This document shows, piece after piece, positions 22,567-34,395 of a DNA stretch of 64,000 nt. Every line of letters begins with the position of its first letter. Position 1 is the stretch's first letter. This stretch comes from Epiperipatus broadwayi (lineage: Eukaryota; Onychophora; Udeonychophora; Euonychophora; Peripatidae). The stretch spans positions 374,001 through 438,000 of the forward strand of contig JAQFVV010000032.1 in the NCBI GenBank assembly GCA_028023455.1. The letters are read 5' to 3'. Both the position numbers and the translations under genes were made by a program. The notes below the pieces were generated by a model. It saw only the letters and a program-made list of their open reading frames with translations, did no database searches and was not told the DNA's origin.

Positions 22567-24513
22567 TTAAGAGACCAGGTAACCCAGAGATGTAATAATT
22601 CCAGTGTTCAAATTCAATTTAAAAATAAAAAAACTCTCCTTTTGTTTCCTCTCCCTTGTAGAAGAAAAACCTTCCTGAAGAATCACTACTTTTAAATCAT
22701 CAATTGAATGATTCGGTAAGTTAAAATGTTTTGAAACCGGTCTATCTTTATTCTTATGCAAAATGTCAAATCTATGATTAGTCATTCTAACATGTAAACT
22801 ATTTGCTGACTCACCTATATACTGGTTTAAACATCTACTACACTCTATCAAATTAACACTTTTACATGTAACATAATTAGGAATATACCATTTGAAATTA
22901 CAATTCTTAGTACTAAAGACCACTTTTGTCACAACAATATGTTTACATGTAAAACATCTTTTATCTTTACATGGAGAACATCCTTTTTCCTGTACAGAAC
23001 TACTAATAAAATTTGTTTTGACAAGTATATCTCTAAGTGATCTATGTTTTCGATATACAGCCTTAGGTGGATCAGAAAAAATAGATTTTAAATAATCTGT
23101 GGACTGTAATATGTTAAAATGTTTTGCCAATATCCGGTTAATATTAGGTAAATCTCTATTAAAAGTAAGAACCAATGGTGTAACATCTAATTGTTTTTTA
23201 CTCTTTTTAGATAAAAGAAGTTTATTTCTATCAATTAAAGAAGATCTCCTTACTGCATTATCCAACAATGTCTTAGGATACCTCATATTGAGCAATCTAT
23301 TATATAAAATTCTATTATTTTGTTGAAGAAATTTCTCATCATTACAAATCCTCTTCATCCTTAAAAATTGACTATAAGGAATATTAGCCTTTAAATGTTT
23401 AGGATGGTTACTATAAAAATGTAGATAGCGGTTATTATCAGTTGGTTTCCTATATACAGTAGTAGTAAGAACTCTATTAGTGTAAATAACTTCAACATCA
23501 AGAAAATGAGCAATTGATTTTGAAAAATTCATTGTGAAATTAATATGTTTATTAAAATTATTTAAATAACTTAAAAAATCATGAAGTTCCACTTCACTAT
23601 GTGGCCATATCATGAAAATGTCATCTATATATCTAAGCCAAGTGTGAGGTTTCAGCTTAGCATTATCAAGTATAGAGGACTCCAGTTTTGACATAAAAAT
23701 ATTCGCATAACTTGGTGCCATCTTTGTACCCATTGCAGTACCTTGTTTCTGTAAATAGTATCTAGAATCAAAAGTAAAAAAATTATTTCTTAAAACCAAA
23801 TATATTAATTCAACCATAGTAGTAATAAGACCATGATCATACTCTCTATCTTGTAAAGCACATTTAATAGCCTCAACTCCATCATCATGAGGTATATTTG
23901 TGTATAATGATACAATATCCAAAGTAATCAAAAAACAATCAACTGGTAATTCAGATTTAATATTTTCTAACACACAAAGAAAATGAGTAGTATCTTTAAC
24001 ATAAGAATTAAATGATGGTGGAATAAATTTAATAATATTATCAACATATGCTGAAATATTTTCTGTAGGACTACCAATACTAGCTACAATAGGTCTGCCT
24101 GGACAACCAGGTTTATGAATCTTTGGCAAAATATAAAAACTACTAGGATGAATTTTGGTTGGTACTAAAAAGTTATATACATTATTATTTATAAGACCCC
24201 TAGCTCTCATATCTTTTAAACTAAAAAGTATACCCTTGAATAATGAATTAATAGTGGTTAATGAAATAGGCTCATAAAAAATTTTATCATCTAAAAGCTC
24301 CAGAGCTTTTTTAACATAATCATCTTTATTCATAATTACTATTGATCCACCTTTGTCAGCTGGTTTTATAATAATATCCTGTCTTTTCACTAAATTACGT
24401 AATGCATTCATCTCTCTCAATGTTAAATTACTCTTATACTTACTATGTTGTTTAAGTCTAATTTCATTAATAATATCCTGATATACATTATCAATGTACG
24501 TATCTAATAACAC
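22567..24513 (-). CDS. Penelope-like reverse transcriptase with GIY-YIG endonuclease (PLE polyprotein, 5'-truncated)
   Basis: An uninterrupted 648-codon frame. The N-terminal RT extension shows KPADKGGSIVI at 50-60. RT motif A is LDIVSLYTNIP (catalytic D199), motif B QKQGTAMGTKMAPSYAN (256-271), motif C YIDD (295-298), and HFLDVEV near 336-342. After RT comes a four-cysteine cluster (C512, C515, C520, C523) as in the linker of endonuclease-bearing PLEs. The GIY-YIG domain follows: LIECSRCLNQYIGES (555-569), R576, H580, E626 and N636, all plausible catalytic or structural residues. Such proteins copy element RNA at nicks they make. The first codon of the open frame is GTG, and usual PLE proteins have more N-terminal residues, so the start is lost. 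The open frame implies recent activity. Exact PLE clade needs a tree. Confidence 0.92.
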   Translation of the reverse strand: MLLDTYIDNVYQDIINEIRLKQHSKYKSNLTLREMNALRNLVKRQDIIIKPADKGGSIVIMNKDDYVKKALELLDDKIFYEPISLTTINSLFKGILFSLKDMRARGLINNNVYNFLVPTKIHPSSFYILPKIHKPGCPGRPIVASIGSPTENISAYVDNIIKFIPPSFNSYVKDTTHFLCVLENIKSELPVDCFLITLDIVSLYTNIPHDDGVEAIKCALQDREYDHGLITTMVELIYLVLRNNFFTFDSRYYLQKQGTAMGTKMAPSYANIFMSKLESSILDNAKLKPHTWLRYIDDIFMIWPHSEVELHDFLSYLNNFNKHINFTMNFSKSIAHFLDVEVIYTNRVLTTTVYRKPTDNNRYLHFYSNHPKHLKANIPYSQFLRMKRICNDEKFLQQNNRILYNRLLNMRYPKTLLDNAVRRSSLIDRNKLLLSKKSKKQLDVTPLVLTFNRDLPNINRILAKHFNILQSTDYLKSIFSDPPKAVYRKHRSLRDILVKTNFISSSVQEKGCSPCKDKRCFTCKHIVVTKVVFSTKNCNFKWYIPNYVTCKSVNLIECSRCLNQYIGESANSLHVRMTNHRFDILHKNKDRPVSKHFNLPNHSIDDLKVVILQEGFSSTRERKQKESFFIFKLNLNTGIITSLGYLVS

Positions 24514-24573
24514 ATTAAATTCTTAATGCATACATCATATTTAGTATGTGTACATAATTACATATGTATAATA

Positions 24574-24756
24574 AATAAGTAATTAAATTTTCTATTTACA
24601 ATTATTTTTATTTTGAAGCAATTGTTTTAAAAAAGAAGTAAAACTATATTCAAAAATTAAAAACTATCTTGAATTTTTTTAGCATTTTGATTAAAAAAAC
24701 AACTGTTTTAAAATAAAATAAAAATATCAATTTAAATAGAAAATTTAATTATTGAT
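24574..24756. repeat. Inverted repeat, arms about 60 bp
   Basis: TAATTAAATTTTCTATTT near 24582 and AAATAGAAAATTTAATTA near 24736 are the outer ends of arms that pair across a spacer of about 60 bp. It lies just beyond the truncated 5' end of the Penelope-like element. Origin unknown. Confidence 0.65.
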
Positions 24757-25129
24757 TTACTATACATTTATAAATATGTACACATATTGAATATAATACA
24801 AACACTATGAGTATAAAATAGATATTCATATAACATTATATATATACTTACTGCATAAATATCTAATGACTTACATATACTATTTGTGTAACACTTATTT
24901 AAAGTAAAATTATATGTATTAAGTTCATTTACAATATATACACATGTATTATTATGTATGCATACTAAATATGGTGTATACATAAGGGGCATACATTTTA
25001 ACTTATGTCAGAAATATCTAGTGATAGAGTATAATATAATTTTACAATTTCATTTATTGTACCAATACTAAAAACTTAAAAATAATAGAAATAAAAAGAA
25101 ATTTATATTAAATGCTTCTATTAACTGTC
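24757..25129. other. Unassigned AT-rich sequence
   Basis: No recognisable element or coding frame. Confidence 0.4.
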
Positions 25130-25345
25130 CACTAAAAAAATGTTTCTTCAATCACAATTATAATTTTTAAATTTAACTTAAAATAAAAGCATGGAAGGTC
25201 CACAAATTAATTCAGTCAATCCCTATTTTTTATAACAAGGTATTGACTAATTAATTTGTGGACCTCCCATGCTTTTATTGCAAGTTAAATCTAAAAACTC
25301 CAATTGTGATTGAAGAAACATTTTATTTCTTTTTAGTGAAAAGTC
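25130..25345. repeat. Palindrome, arms about 90 bp
   Basis: 25145-25225 is the reverse complement of about 25243-25322 with few mismatches (GGTCCACAAATTAATT on the left, AATTAATTTGTGGACC on the right). Spacer about 20 bp. It could be a MITE-like hairpin; no target-site duplication was established. Confidence 0.75.
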
Positions 25346-26379
25346 AATAAAAGTATTTAATATATAAAAAATTTTTACTTCTATTATTTATTTTTGTTTT
25401 TCATTATCTTGTGATTATCACTAATCTGCTGTTTGCCATTATTCTGTTGTTTTTTTCTTTATCTCATTATTACCCTTAATTAGTTGGTCTTTATTTGATA
25501 GAATTTAATTATTTTTAATTAAGTGATTATTTTTAAAAAAATTTAACTTTGATTAAATTATTAAACAATATTACAAAATATTTTTTATATATTTATAAGA
25601 AAGAAAATTGATTTCAGGATTTTGGAACTTATGTCTCTCAAATGATTAGAAATGTTAATCAGCAACTGCATTTTTGTTCACTAACATTTTGTGCATTATA
25701 AAATACTTTAACTTTCTAGCATTTTGTTTTATTTCTAATTCATCATGATTCTTGATTCTTTCATAGGAACTAAGATGGAAGGCACTTTCTGATATCTCAC
25801 TATCAATGACATGTATAGAAATTCCATTCTTCCAGGTCCTAGTATTTAAATGAATTCTGGCAATGCAATCTTTTTTCAATACTTCCAGATGCTCAACTCT
25901 TGGATAATATCACAGTTTTTTGGACTTTCTTTACATTTTCCTTACTTACACTGAATGTATTCAATTGTCATAAATTTAATTTATTTTTGCATCTATTATT
26001 TATTTTTTATAGTTCAATTTATATTATTTGTCAGCATTTTCCCAAAAACAAATCCAGAATTGTCAAAAATATATATCTTTCTTATTTACTGAGGCTATAA
26101 CCTCGATAATGTGTATAAAATGTGATAGTAGGGACCTCTACAGGTGTTTTAACCACAAGCTTACGCTATAATGGTCAGCTCATACCCAGTCAAAAAAAAT
26201 TTTAGTCATAACTCGGCCCCCACTCATGTTTATTTAGGACAATGTTTGCTGTCTTTGGTTGCCTACTTATTTCTTCCCCTTGAACTATTTTTTTATCCAT
26301 TTTCTGGCTCTACATCTGTTTTTTTGTATTGTATTAGTACTTGGATAGAATAATACCTTTGGTGATCTGTCAGAAGTAA
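25346..26379. other. Unassigned AT-rich sequence
   Basis: Short frames are present on both strands but none resembles a known family. Confidence 0.4.
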
Positions 26380-27900
26380 TCAATTGTCTTGACTTAAATA
26401 ACTTTGTTATCATTATGATTCAAATTCATTCCAAACTTCCAGAAAATCTTTGCCACTGCTGTATTTCCTTCCATGAAATGAAGCTGGTTTTATATGATAT
26501 TAATAGATGGGTTGATCTCTAGCTTTATTTTGGAGATTTACTTCATTGCTTAAAACCATCTGTTTTTTAAATGAGCTCTCAGTTACTTGATTGCTCACAT
26601 CAAGTATATTCCATAGTTCTGAAATCTGTTCACAATTTCACTGAACTATTCCATTGAGCATCTGTTCAATCTTAAAAAGCAATTCCCCTGATTATTCTAA
26701 AGTTTTGTCTGTCCTTCAGTCAATTTTCAATCTGGTCATTTGTTTTTTGAAAAAAGTAGTATATGTCTCATCAATTTCTTCATGATACTTCTCCATCCAA
26801 TAGCTACCCAATAATGACTCTTTGAATTTTGAAATGTATTGGATTTACTAAACAAGAAAATTCACCCAGTTTGAGATTTTCCATGTAAGTGACTGAACCA
26901 ATTTACTCTTCTCTGATATTGAGTTTAAATTAAATTATCTTTCCATGCTACTCAAATGCTCCATTAGTGCTTCTTCTTCATGACCTTAAAAGTTTTAATT
27001 TTAATGAATTGGTTTACTCTGCTATTTGCATCATTATGTTTAATACAGTTTGATCTTAATTCCTCTTTAATGATTTTCTTAAATTTGGTTTCATTATCTT
27101 CTGAGAGATTTGCTCCAATTTGAACTCTATTCATCAATTTTTACTTTCCCAAACTTGTTGAGATTTTAGTTTTCTCCATTTCTTTTTTTTTTTTTTTTTT
27201 TGGTCAGCCTCTATCTTTTCTTGTTAATAAATAATTTCTTCACAAATTATTTGACAGCTTTTATTTCTTTTATTTCCATGCTAATTTCTTGCTGAATTTT
27301 CCTAAGTCTTTATTTACTTTTTTCTCCTAATCGTTAATATGTAACATGTTTTTCTTTGTTATTATTTTCCTTATCATTCTGTTTATACTGTATTCTTATA
27401 ATATTTATATTACCATCTTCTCAAAAAAAAATTCTATTCTTTTTGATGTCTATTAAACAGAAGTGTTCTTATCAGCTTTTGACCATATCTTACAACATTA
27501 TCTAGTTTTCAACCTTAAATTCTTCTCTTATATTGTTAATGTTATCACCATAGCTTGCTGATTTCTTTCTAACATTTGTTGGTTCAGTTCTTATTTTCTT
27601 TTAATTTTCTTTCTATCATGTGCTGATTCTATTCTTCTATCACTTTCTCTATGTTTACATGTTCATTTTCTTTAAAAATACATTCAAATCACTGTTTCCC
27701 TAGATATGTAGTTTTGTGTCTTCTATCACTTGCTCTCCCTGACTTTGTTAATTCATACATTACACTGTATCTATTGCTTTTATTTTATTTCTTTTTTTTC
27801 CATATTTTCTGTTTACATCTTTTTCCTAATGTTAGATCTATTGACATCTACTCCCTTAGCTGATTATTTTTATACATTTTTACCACCAATAAAACTATTA
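26380..27900 (-). pseudogene. Ruined LTR-retrotransposon gag with coiled-coil N-terminus
   Basis: With many stops, the minus strand reads E/K-rich coil segments (about 27000-27900). It then gives EALMEHLSSMER, FNLNSISEKSKLV and FKESLLGSYWMEKYHEEI (about 26720-26970), and further helical stretches to 26400. The order and the W-containing block parallel the gag at 57 kb (HLESLNHLFSFKRLPKEDK, then LRAFWNEARQNGI). No LTR, protease or RT is seen around it. This assignment rests on pattern similarity only. Confidence 0.45.
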
Positions 27901-28080
27901 TAACCATCATTACACTTTTTATTGATTATATCACCCTCACCATCATTACATATCTCTCCAAAATCAAAAACTATACCTATACTTATTTTCTTCTTACTAA
28001 TTTTGTTTATCATTATTCATTTTTATCTGTTATTGTTATCTGTCTACTAATTACAGTGCTTTATTATCTCTGGTTAATTA

Positions 28081-28081
<1 letters not shown>

Positions 28082-28147
<66 letters not shown>
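28082..28147. repeat. (ATT)n microsatellite
   Basis: Pure ATT tract directly abutting the left terminal inverted repeat of the element at 28148-28830. Confidence 0.95.
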
Positions 28148-28150
<3 letters not shown>

Positions 28151-28830
28151 ACTTAATTGTAAATCATTAGAGAAAAATATATAGTTAATAATAAATTTGG
28201 CTGAACGTTTTCGAGGAACCGTGCCTCATACTCATAGCCTTAGTGAAAATGTACTTAATATATGTAAATGAGAATATTCAAATGAATTACTGTTACGTAG
28301 CCCATTTTTTCGAGATGTCGAAGCACGTGTCTCTTCTGTTGATTGCATGGATGTCTCTGTTAATGTAGAATGCCTCCTTTATTTTTCTCCTGTAGTCGTT
28401 TGGTTCTGAGCATAAAATAACGGGGTTAGCGGGAATGAAATTGTGCCCTGATTGTTTAGTATGTTCAAAAAATGCAGAAGATGTACTGCTGTTCGTTTGG
28501 GCTCTGTTGAAGGCGTGCCGATGTTGAGCCAATCTGATGTTAATTGTGGCTTTCGTTTCACCATAATATGTGGCGTGGCATCCGGCTTGGGGGCAGGAAA
28601 TGGAGTACACCACATGTGGGGTGAGCACTGGATCAATGTAGTCTTTGGAGTTATTGATCAACCTATTAATGTTGGGTGGAGTTTTGAATATTATGCTAAA
28701 TTTGTTGCTCAAGGTTTTCGTAAGTACATTTTCACTAAGGCTATGAGTATGAGGCACGGTTCCTCGAAAACGTTCAGCCAAATTTATTATTAACTATATA
28801 TTTTTCTCTAATGATTTACAATTAAGTATT
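28148..28830 (-). mobile_element. 683-bp element: GIY-YIG frame between perfect 109-bp inverted repeats
   Basis: 28148-28256 and 28722-28830 are exact reverse complements with no mismatch found. Between them lies the C-terminal part of a Penelope-type protein. (ATT)n or (TTA)n arrays sit at or near both ends. The arms also contain GAGG/CCTC followed by GAA, the palindrome AACGTT and C, flanked by GGCT/AGCC (28739-28779 and its mirror 28199-28239). That copies the 3' half of a hammerhead, but the CTGANGA core is replaced. It is either a Penelope fragment with an inverted end duplication or a compact mobile unit. Confidence 0.75.
28293..28781 (-). CDS. GIY-YIG endonuclease domain of Penelope type
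   Basis: A 162-residue uninterrupted frame whose first codons lie inside the right inverted repeat. The end of the inter-domain linker (FSIIFKTPPNINRLI, residues about 28-42) leads into HVVYSISCPQAGCHATYYGET (about 56-76), with cysteines at the GIY position and YYGE as the YIG element. R83, H87 and a late RRKIKEAFYINRD (about 131-143) with the catalytic-type glutamate complete the fold. RT is absent, so alone it could nick DNA at most. Whether the ATG is used is unknown. The sequence is clearly different from the nuclease domain of the 22-24 kb element, so it derives from another PLE family. Confidence 0.8.
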   Translation of the reverse strand: MAERFRGTVPHTHSLSENVLTKTLSNKFSIIFKTPPNINRLINNSKDYIDPVLTPHVVYSISCPQAGCHATYYGETKATINIRLAQHRHAFNRAQTNSSTSSAFFEHTKQSGHNFIPANPVILCSEPNDYRRKIKEAFYINRDIHAINRRDTCFDISKKWAT

Positions 28831-28865
28831 TTTATTATTACAAATAAGGAGAAATTAAAACCACG

Positions 28866-29092
<227 letters not shown>

Positions 29093-29218
29093 TTGTTTAT
29101 ATAATTAATGTTGCTCTCAAGTTTCACTTCAAATCACATATTTGATTTGTATTCTTCAGCATACATATCTCATATCCTGTTAATTGAGGCCACTCATTGG
29201 TTAGGCCATTTATATATC

Positions 29219-30125
29219 AGGAATCTTGGTGCCTCCACTGATGATTCATGCATTCACATACAGATAAATAAATCTATGCATAACAAGGTTATTTTAGTTC
29301 AATATGAGAGCTATTAATATAGAAAAACTAATCAGACCATATATTTGTTTAATTAAATATGATTAAAATTGATTATTATGATAATGATCAAATCTTATAT
29401 CAGGTGGCTTCATATAAGGTACCCCATTATATTTTCCTGATCATAGTTTAAATCATTTCTCAGAAGGTTGCATTTAATATTCATCCACGCATATTTATTT
29501 TAATTTACAGGATATCTTAGGGCACCATTTTATTCTAAGAAAACAACTATAAATATATTATTCTTTTGCAGCTATCATAGTTTTATGCTAACAAAGCCAC
29601 TTTATTTCAGGTCAGAACATGAATCCATCAGGATCAATGATGAATTGTTATGTATGCATTTAGAATAAGATCAATTCCTGAAAAGTAGCACTGAATACTA
29701 AATAATTTAATAATATTAGTTTACTTCAGACAAACCTAATTGATGCATATTGAGATTACATATATCTATATCTTTATAACTCTTTTTATAAAGCACTTGT
29801 ATTGGAAAGAACTTGCAAAGATAGATGATATTCAACTGATTTTCAATTTCTTTATGAAATCTTGTTTGTAAAATTTTTACAAGTAAAATGAACACTACTG
29901 TTTTATTAATAAATTATCAAATAATAAATATTTTAAAAAATCATAAAGACTAAATACATATAATTTACATAAAATATATGTTTTAATTTACAATATTAAT
30001 ATTCATAAATAAAAACAAAAACTTAAAACAATGCTTTCACAGAAAATTAACGATAATAAAATATCTTAATGAATTTTCAAATGATTGAGACCTCTTACAT
30101 ATATGTACATATATTTAAAAAGATC
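29219..30125 (+). repeat. Repeat R6, copy 2
   Basis: Direct repeat of 21113-22003, about 900 bp, diverged by substitutions and small indels. No coding potential is recognised. Like copy 1 it lies next to a Penelope-derived piece, which may be chance. Confidence 0.65.
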
Positions 30126-32567
30126 TTAAGTAGTTTCTTTAATAAGCTTACTATTAAAACGTGTAGCTTTTATGTTTTCATCAGAAACATAAAAAAATTT
30201 AATCAGATTGTATCCTCCATATTATTTGAGATCAAGTTCATGTTACTGATTGCTTTGGACAGCTTCCTTCTTATTCTCATATCTAATAGGCAGGTTATAT
30301 AACTGCAGATAAAGAGAAGCTTTTATATTGTGGGCAAATAAAGCTATATTTCACACCTTCATCCTTTCTGGACTTATAGGCATTTTTTCACTAGTGTAAC
30401 TGCTACATTGCTAGAGCTCCAGTTGGTGCATAAAGGTTAAATTGCCACATCATATTCCTTATACTTTAACAGCATATTTTTAGAAGATAAATAATGATCA
30501 TGGACTTAAGGACAATAAGAGAGCTGTTAGAACTGGAATTTTTTTATGTTGTGATGAACTCTTTTAATTTATCAACTACAATATTGGTCATGTGTACTTT
30601 AGTTCTCCACAGATGTCATCTTTTTTTCTCTCATTTTTTTGACTCCTATATACAATGACCTTTAATATTTTTAAGCACATGGCTTATATTAAAATACTAA
30701 CACAACATTATCATTACTTCCCTGGCATTTAAATTCTTGAAGGCCTTTTTTAATTTGGAGAAAATGTTTAAAATTAAATATTCATCGATTCAAGTACTAG
30801 TATATCATTTACCGCTGAAGACTGAAGATGCATACACACATACTTATACATGTAATGTTGATTCTGTTTAATTACACATTCTCTATAATCAATATATAAA
30901 GTTGATATAATATTGATAATATAATTATTTTTATGTATTGAAATATTTTCATCAGTCGTGATCTTTTGTAACATGGAATAATATTTTTGTTTTATTAAAA
31001 AAAATTATATTGACTTTAAGTTTCATATTTTGATAATTTGTATTCTGTCTCTGATTGGTTAATATCGTATAATTACATATATATTTAAAAAACAAGCATA
31101 TTTATTGAGTATGATTTAAAATTTTCAAACCTGTATATTCTAAAAAGAATATTATCTAATTCAATGAGAATATTAAATTCACCTTAATACGCGAAAATCC
31201 ACCATCAATTACATTGCATTAAAATATATTTTTTTAAAATATGGGATATCTATTAATATTTAAAGATTAAAACAATACTAAAAGAAAGTTTACTTTGTGT
31301 GTGTGTGTGAAATGAACTTTATTAATTTTTATTATCCATTCATTAGACTAGATATTATTCACTTAATAAATAATATTTACACTACAGAAATATTATACAT
31401 TAAGTGAAATGAATTTTGTTTTGAACTAAAGTTAGTCTGCGACGTCACTATTCTATATGTGTGTGAAGTGGCTAATTTCATCAAAAAAAATAATAATGCG
31501 TTAGTACATTCGATTGTGCACATAAGGCTGCATTTTTGCAAAAGGAAATATTTAATCCTGATAGAGTCTCTGTATTTGTATCATAGACGAAAAGATTTTA
31601 TTCTGTAGCATTTTTCAAAAATGATTGAAAAATATATTAATATTTTTAAAATGATAATCAGTTCATCGTTTTATACAATATTCAACTGATTTTAGATAGG
31701 ATACTCTTATTTTTTCTAATATTTGTTTTTGGCACTTTACAATTTTAGATTTGGTATAGATGCAGCTTTTCATTAATATTTTTTTGGATTTCAGAATATA
31801 GATATGCGTGATTGGATCATAGACTTGAATGGTGTAGTTAATTAGAAAAATCTGCTAGGGTCTTATTGCGCATTATCTTTGTTTGCTTAAAAATAATAAT
31901 TTCAAAAATTATACTTTTTAGAGACGTAATTTTTACAGAATTGGAAACAAGAAAATAAATAATAGTATTCTCTTTCTCTCTCTATCCCTTTCATTATTTT
32001 TCTATCTCCTCTCGATCTGTTTCTATCTTTCTTAGCAAGTTGCAATTTAAATTGAAAAAGGCTCCAAGCCATTAAAAGTCTGGAGATTCTCAAGAAATTT
32101 ATATAAATGCAACGCACTAATGGAATATTTCAAAATAAAAGTCCATTAGTAGACATTTAATTAACTCTATCCACTTAAGTAATTATCAAATTTAAATTAT
32201 AGTAGTACGTTTAAAATTTTATCATCTTACAAATTTAAACAACTATTTTATATTTATATAGTTTTACCTTTACATTGTATGATTATTAATAAAATTTAAA
32301 AAGCACAAATTTGCTACGTTAAAGTGATGCAAGTTTTTTTTTTTTTTTTCCAAATAAATGCTCATACACCTTTCAGTATACAGCAGTATTGGATTTAAGC
32401 AAGATTATAACTAAACTCTACAAACATAAAAATAGACTTTCTGATATTTTTAAACTTATAAAAATATACTTTCTTTTCCTAAATATGTCTACATACATTT
32501 TCTTTTATATTCTCACTAAACCTATCTATATCTATGCCATTGCCCTTTAATGGTATTAATATATATA
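30126..32567. other. Unassigned AT-rich sequence
   Basis: No element or gene is recognised over about 2.4 kb. A pyrimidine-rich tract lies at about 31970-32035 and a short (GT)n at about 31297-31309. This and 60.4-63.7 kb are the longest stretches without identifiable repeats, so they are the places where host regulatory DNA or very old elements might sit. Confidence 0.45.
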
Positions 32568-33322
32568 TAATTATAATTGAAATAATATTTTTAACGGTTT
32601 ACAAACAATTACAAACAATCCTTAAATCCGCAGAAGTACTTTCGGTTACTTTCTAACCTGCCTCAACTGCCATTAAATTCAAAAACCAAAAGCGGAAGCA
32701 AACGTCATCAATTCAAATTCCACGAATCTCGTATTTTAATGTTAGAAGCTTGTCGACTTATTAAATGGGTTTTATTCCTGTTTATAAAAATTGCCTCTTT
32801 AATTTTTCTTTTACTATGGTTTCTCTCTTCATGAAGAATTTTCACATTTTCAAAATTAAATTTAAATTTACATGTTTTTTCGTGATCAAAGAAAACTGAA
32901 GGAGATATTAAATCACCATTATTTTTATTTTTTACAAGCTTATATAACAATTCATGTTCGTTCAATCTTTTCTCAGTACAGTATTGAGAAAAGATTTTTT
33001 TGATCACGAAAAAACATGTAAATTTAAATTTAATTTTGAAAATGTGAAAATTCTTCATGAAGAGAGAAACCATAGTAAAAGAAAAATTAAAGAGGCAATT
33101 TTTATAAACAGGAATAAAACGCATTTAATAAATCGACAAGCTTCTAACATTAAAATACGAGATTCGTGGAATTTGAATTGATGACGTTTGCTTCCGCTTT
33201 TGGTTTTTGAATTTAATGGCAGTTGAGGCAGGTTAGAAAGTAACCGAAAGTACTTCTGCAGATTTAAGGATTGTTTGTAATTGTTTATAAACCGTTAAAA
33301 ATATTATTTCAATTATAATTAC
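32568..33322. mobile_element. Head-to-head Penelope 3' ends forming a palindrome
   Basis: Left arm 32568-32889 and right arm about 32997-33322 are nearly identical inverted copies. Each encodes the C-terminus of a PLE nuclease (FFDHEKTCKFKFNFENVK, then SKRKIKEAIFINRNKTHL) and the 3' non-coding tail running outward. The minus copy extends about 107 bp further 5' (KRLNEHELLYKLVKNK), which forms the spacer. The minus frame is open at 32708-33124 and the plus frame at 32954-33181. The two arms must stem from one event or have been homogenised. Confidence 0.8.
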
Positions 33323-33394
33323 AATCTTGTTTTTAATTAACGGATATTTTATTTATATATGAATTTTTATTATATATATAATTCTCTGCGGAAT

Positions 33395-34395
33395 GAAGTT
33401 ATTTCCAAGTTTAATCAACTTTCTTCAATCCAGACCTCTTTTGTCCACATCACAATAGTAAAATTTCATATTTTATTCATCCATTTTACATGTTTCTTTT
33501 AAGGTCTCTTACAATCTTTTGGCATTCAAATTAAAACTAAAACTGTCCATCTATTTTTATATCTTTCAAAGCATATCCAGAACAGTTCCATTTTACTCTT
33601 TAAATTCTTTCCATGATGTAAGTGATACTTGTTTGGGCGCTCACCCAAGGATTTTGTTTTTGGTCTTTTGCTAAGTGTCCATGTTTCAGATTTATAACTA
33701 ATACTGGTAAATACATATACTCAAAATCTTTTTCAAACACAAAAACATATTTTCTTTTGATATAAAATTATTTCTACCAAAAGAATTCTATCCAAATTTC
33801 ATTTTATGATTAATTTCATCCATTAAATTTTCATCTTTATTAATAATCTGACCAAAATATTTGAAGTTGTTAACATTTTTTAATTCATGACGACTAATCT
33901 TTTTTTTTCTTTTGAAAAAAATATATTTAAATACTATTTTAGCCATTTTAGCATATATCTGTAGTTGTACCTTTTTACTTTCCTCTAATAGCTTGTACAA
34001 TATTTACTGAAGCTTTAAAATATTATTTGTAAAATAACCACATCATCTGCAAATCTGAAAGACTTATATAGTATCCATTTATTTTTACTCACTTAGTTTC
34101 TCATTTTATTTCACAAAACTGCTGTAAAAAGTTTTGACGATATGAAATTATCACATTGTACACTCTTCTCAACTCTAATGTTTTTTTTTGTATCCTTATG
34201 TAATCTAAGTCTTACAATTGCATTTAGATAAATATTTTTCAAAATATGAAATTATCTTGATTTTATATCTTGATAATCTGAAGGTTTATTCATGGAAATA
34301 CTAAATAATCAAATGCTTTTTCATAATCTACAAATTCCAAATGTATAGATGTACAACACAAATTCCAATGTGCTTCAGTTGCTTTTAACAAGATA
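33395..34395 (-). pseudogene. RTE-type LINE 3' half, copy E
   Basis: Minus-strand matches to copy C: DYEKAFD-like (near 34320), FADDV-like (near 34040), VNNFKYFGQIINKDENLMDEINHKMK (33788-34000), then the C-terminal region and 3' tail to about 33395. Stops and frameshifts occur throughout. The 5' part is truncated near 34395. Confidence 0.7.

Larger units (their letters stand above)
22004..24530 (-). mobile_element. Penelope-like retroelement, 5'-truncated
   Basis: One long minus-strand frame for RT plus GIY-YIG nuclease, followed by about 490 bp of non-coding 3' sequence that contains a hammerhead-like motif at 22030-22086. Penelope-like elements are known to carry hammerheads in their flanking pseudo-LTR regions, so the placement fits. 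The N-terminus seems lost: the frame opens a few codons after a stop without an ATG, and no upstream flanking repeat is visible. Confidence 0.85.

Noticed and set aside
22892-23326. Plus-strand frames inside the Penelope element
   Set aside because: Shadows of the 648-codon minus-strand frame.
28452-28793. Plus-strand 113-codon frame over the GIY-YIG element
   Set aside because: Antisense shadow of the minus-strand nuclease frame, which has recognisable motifs.
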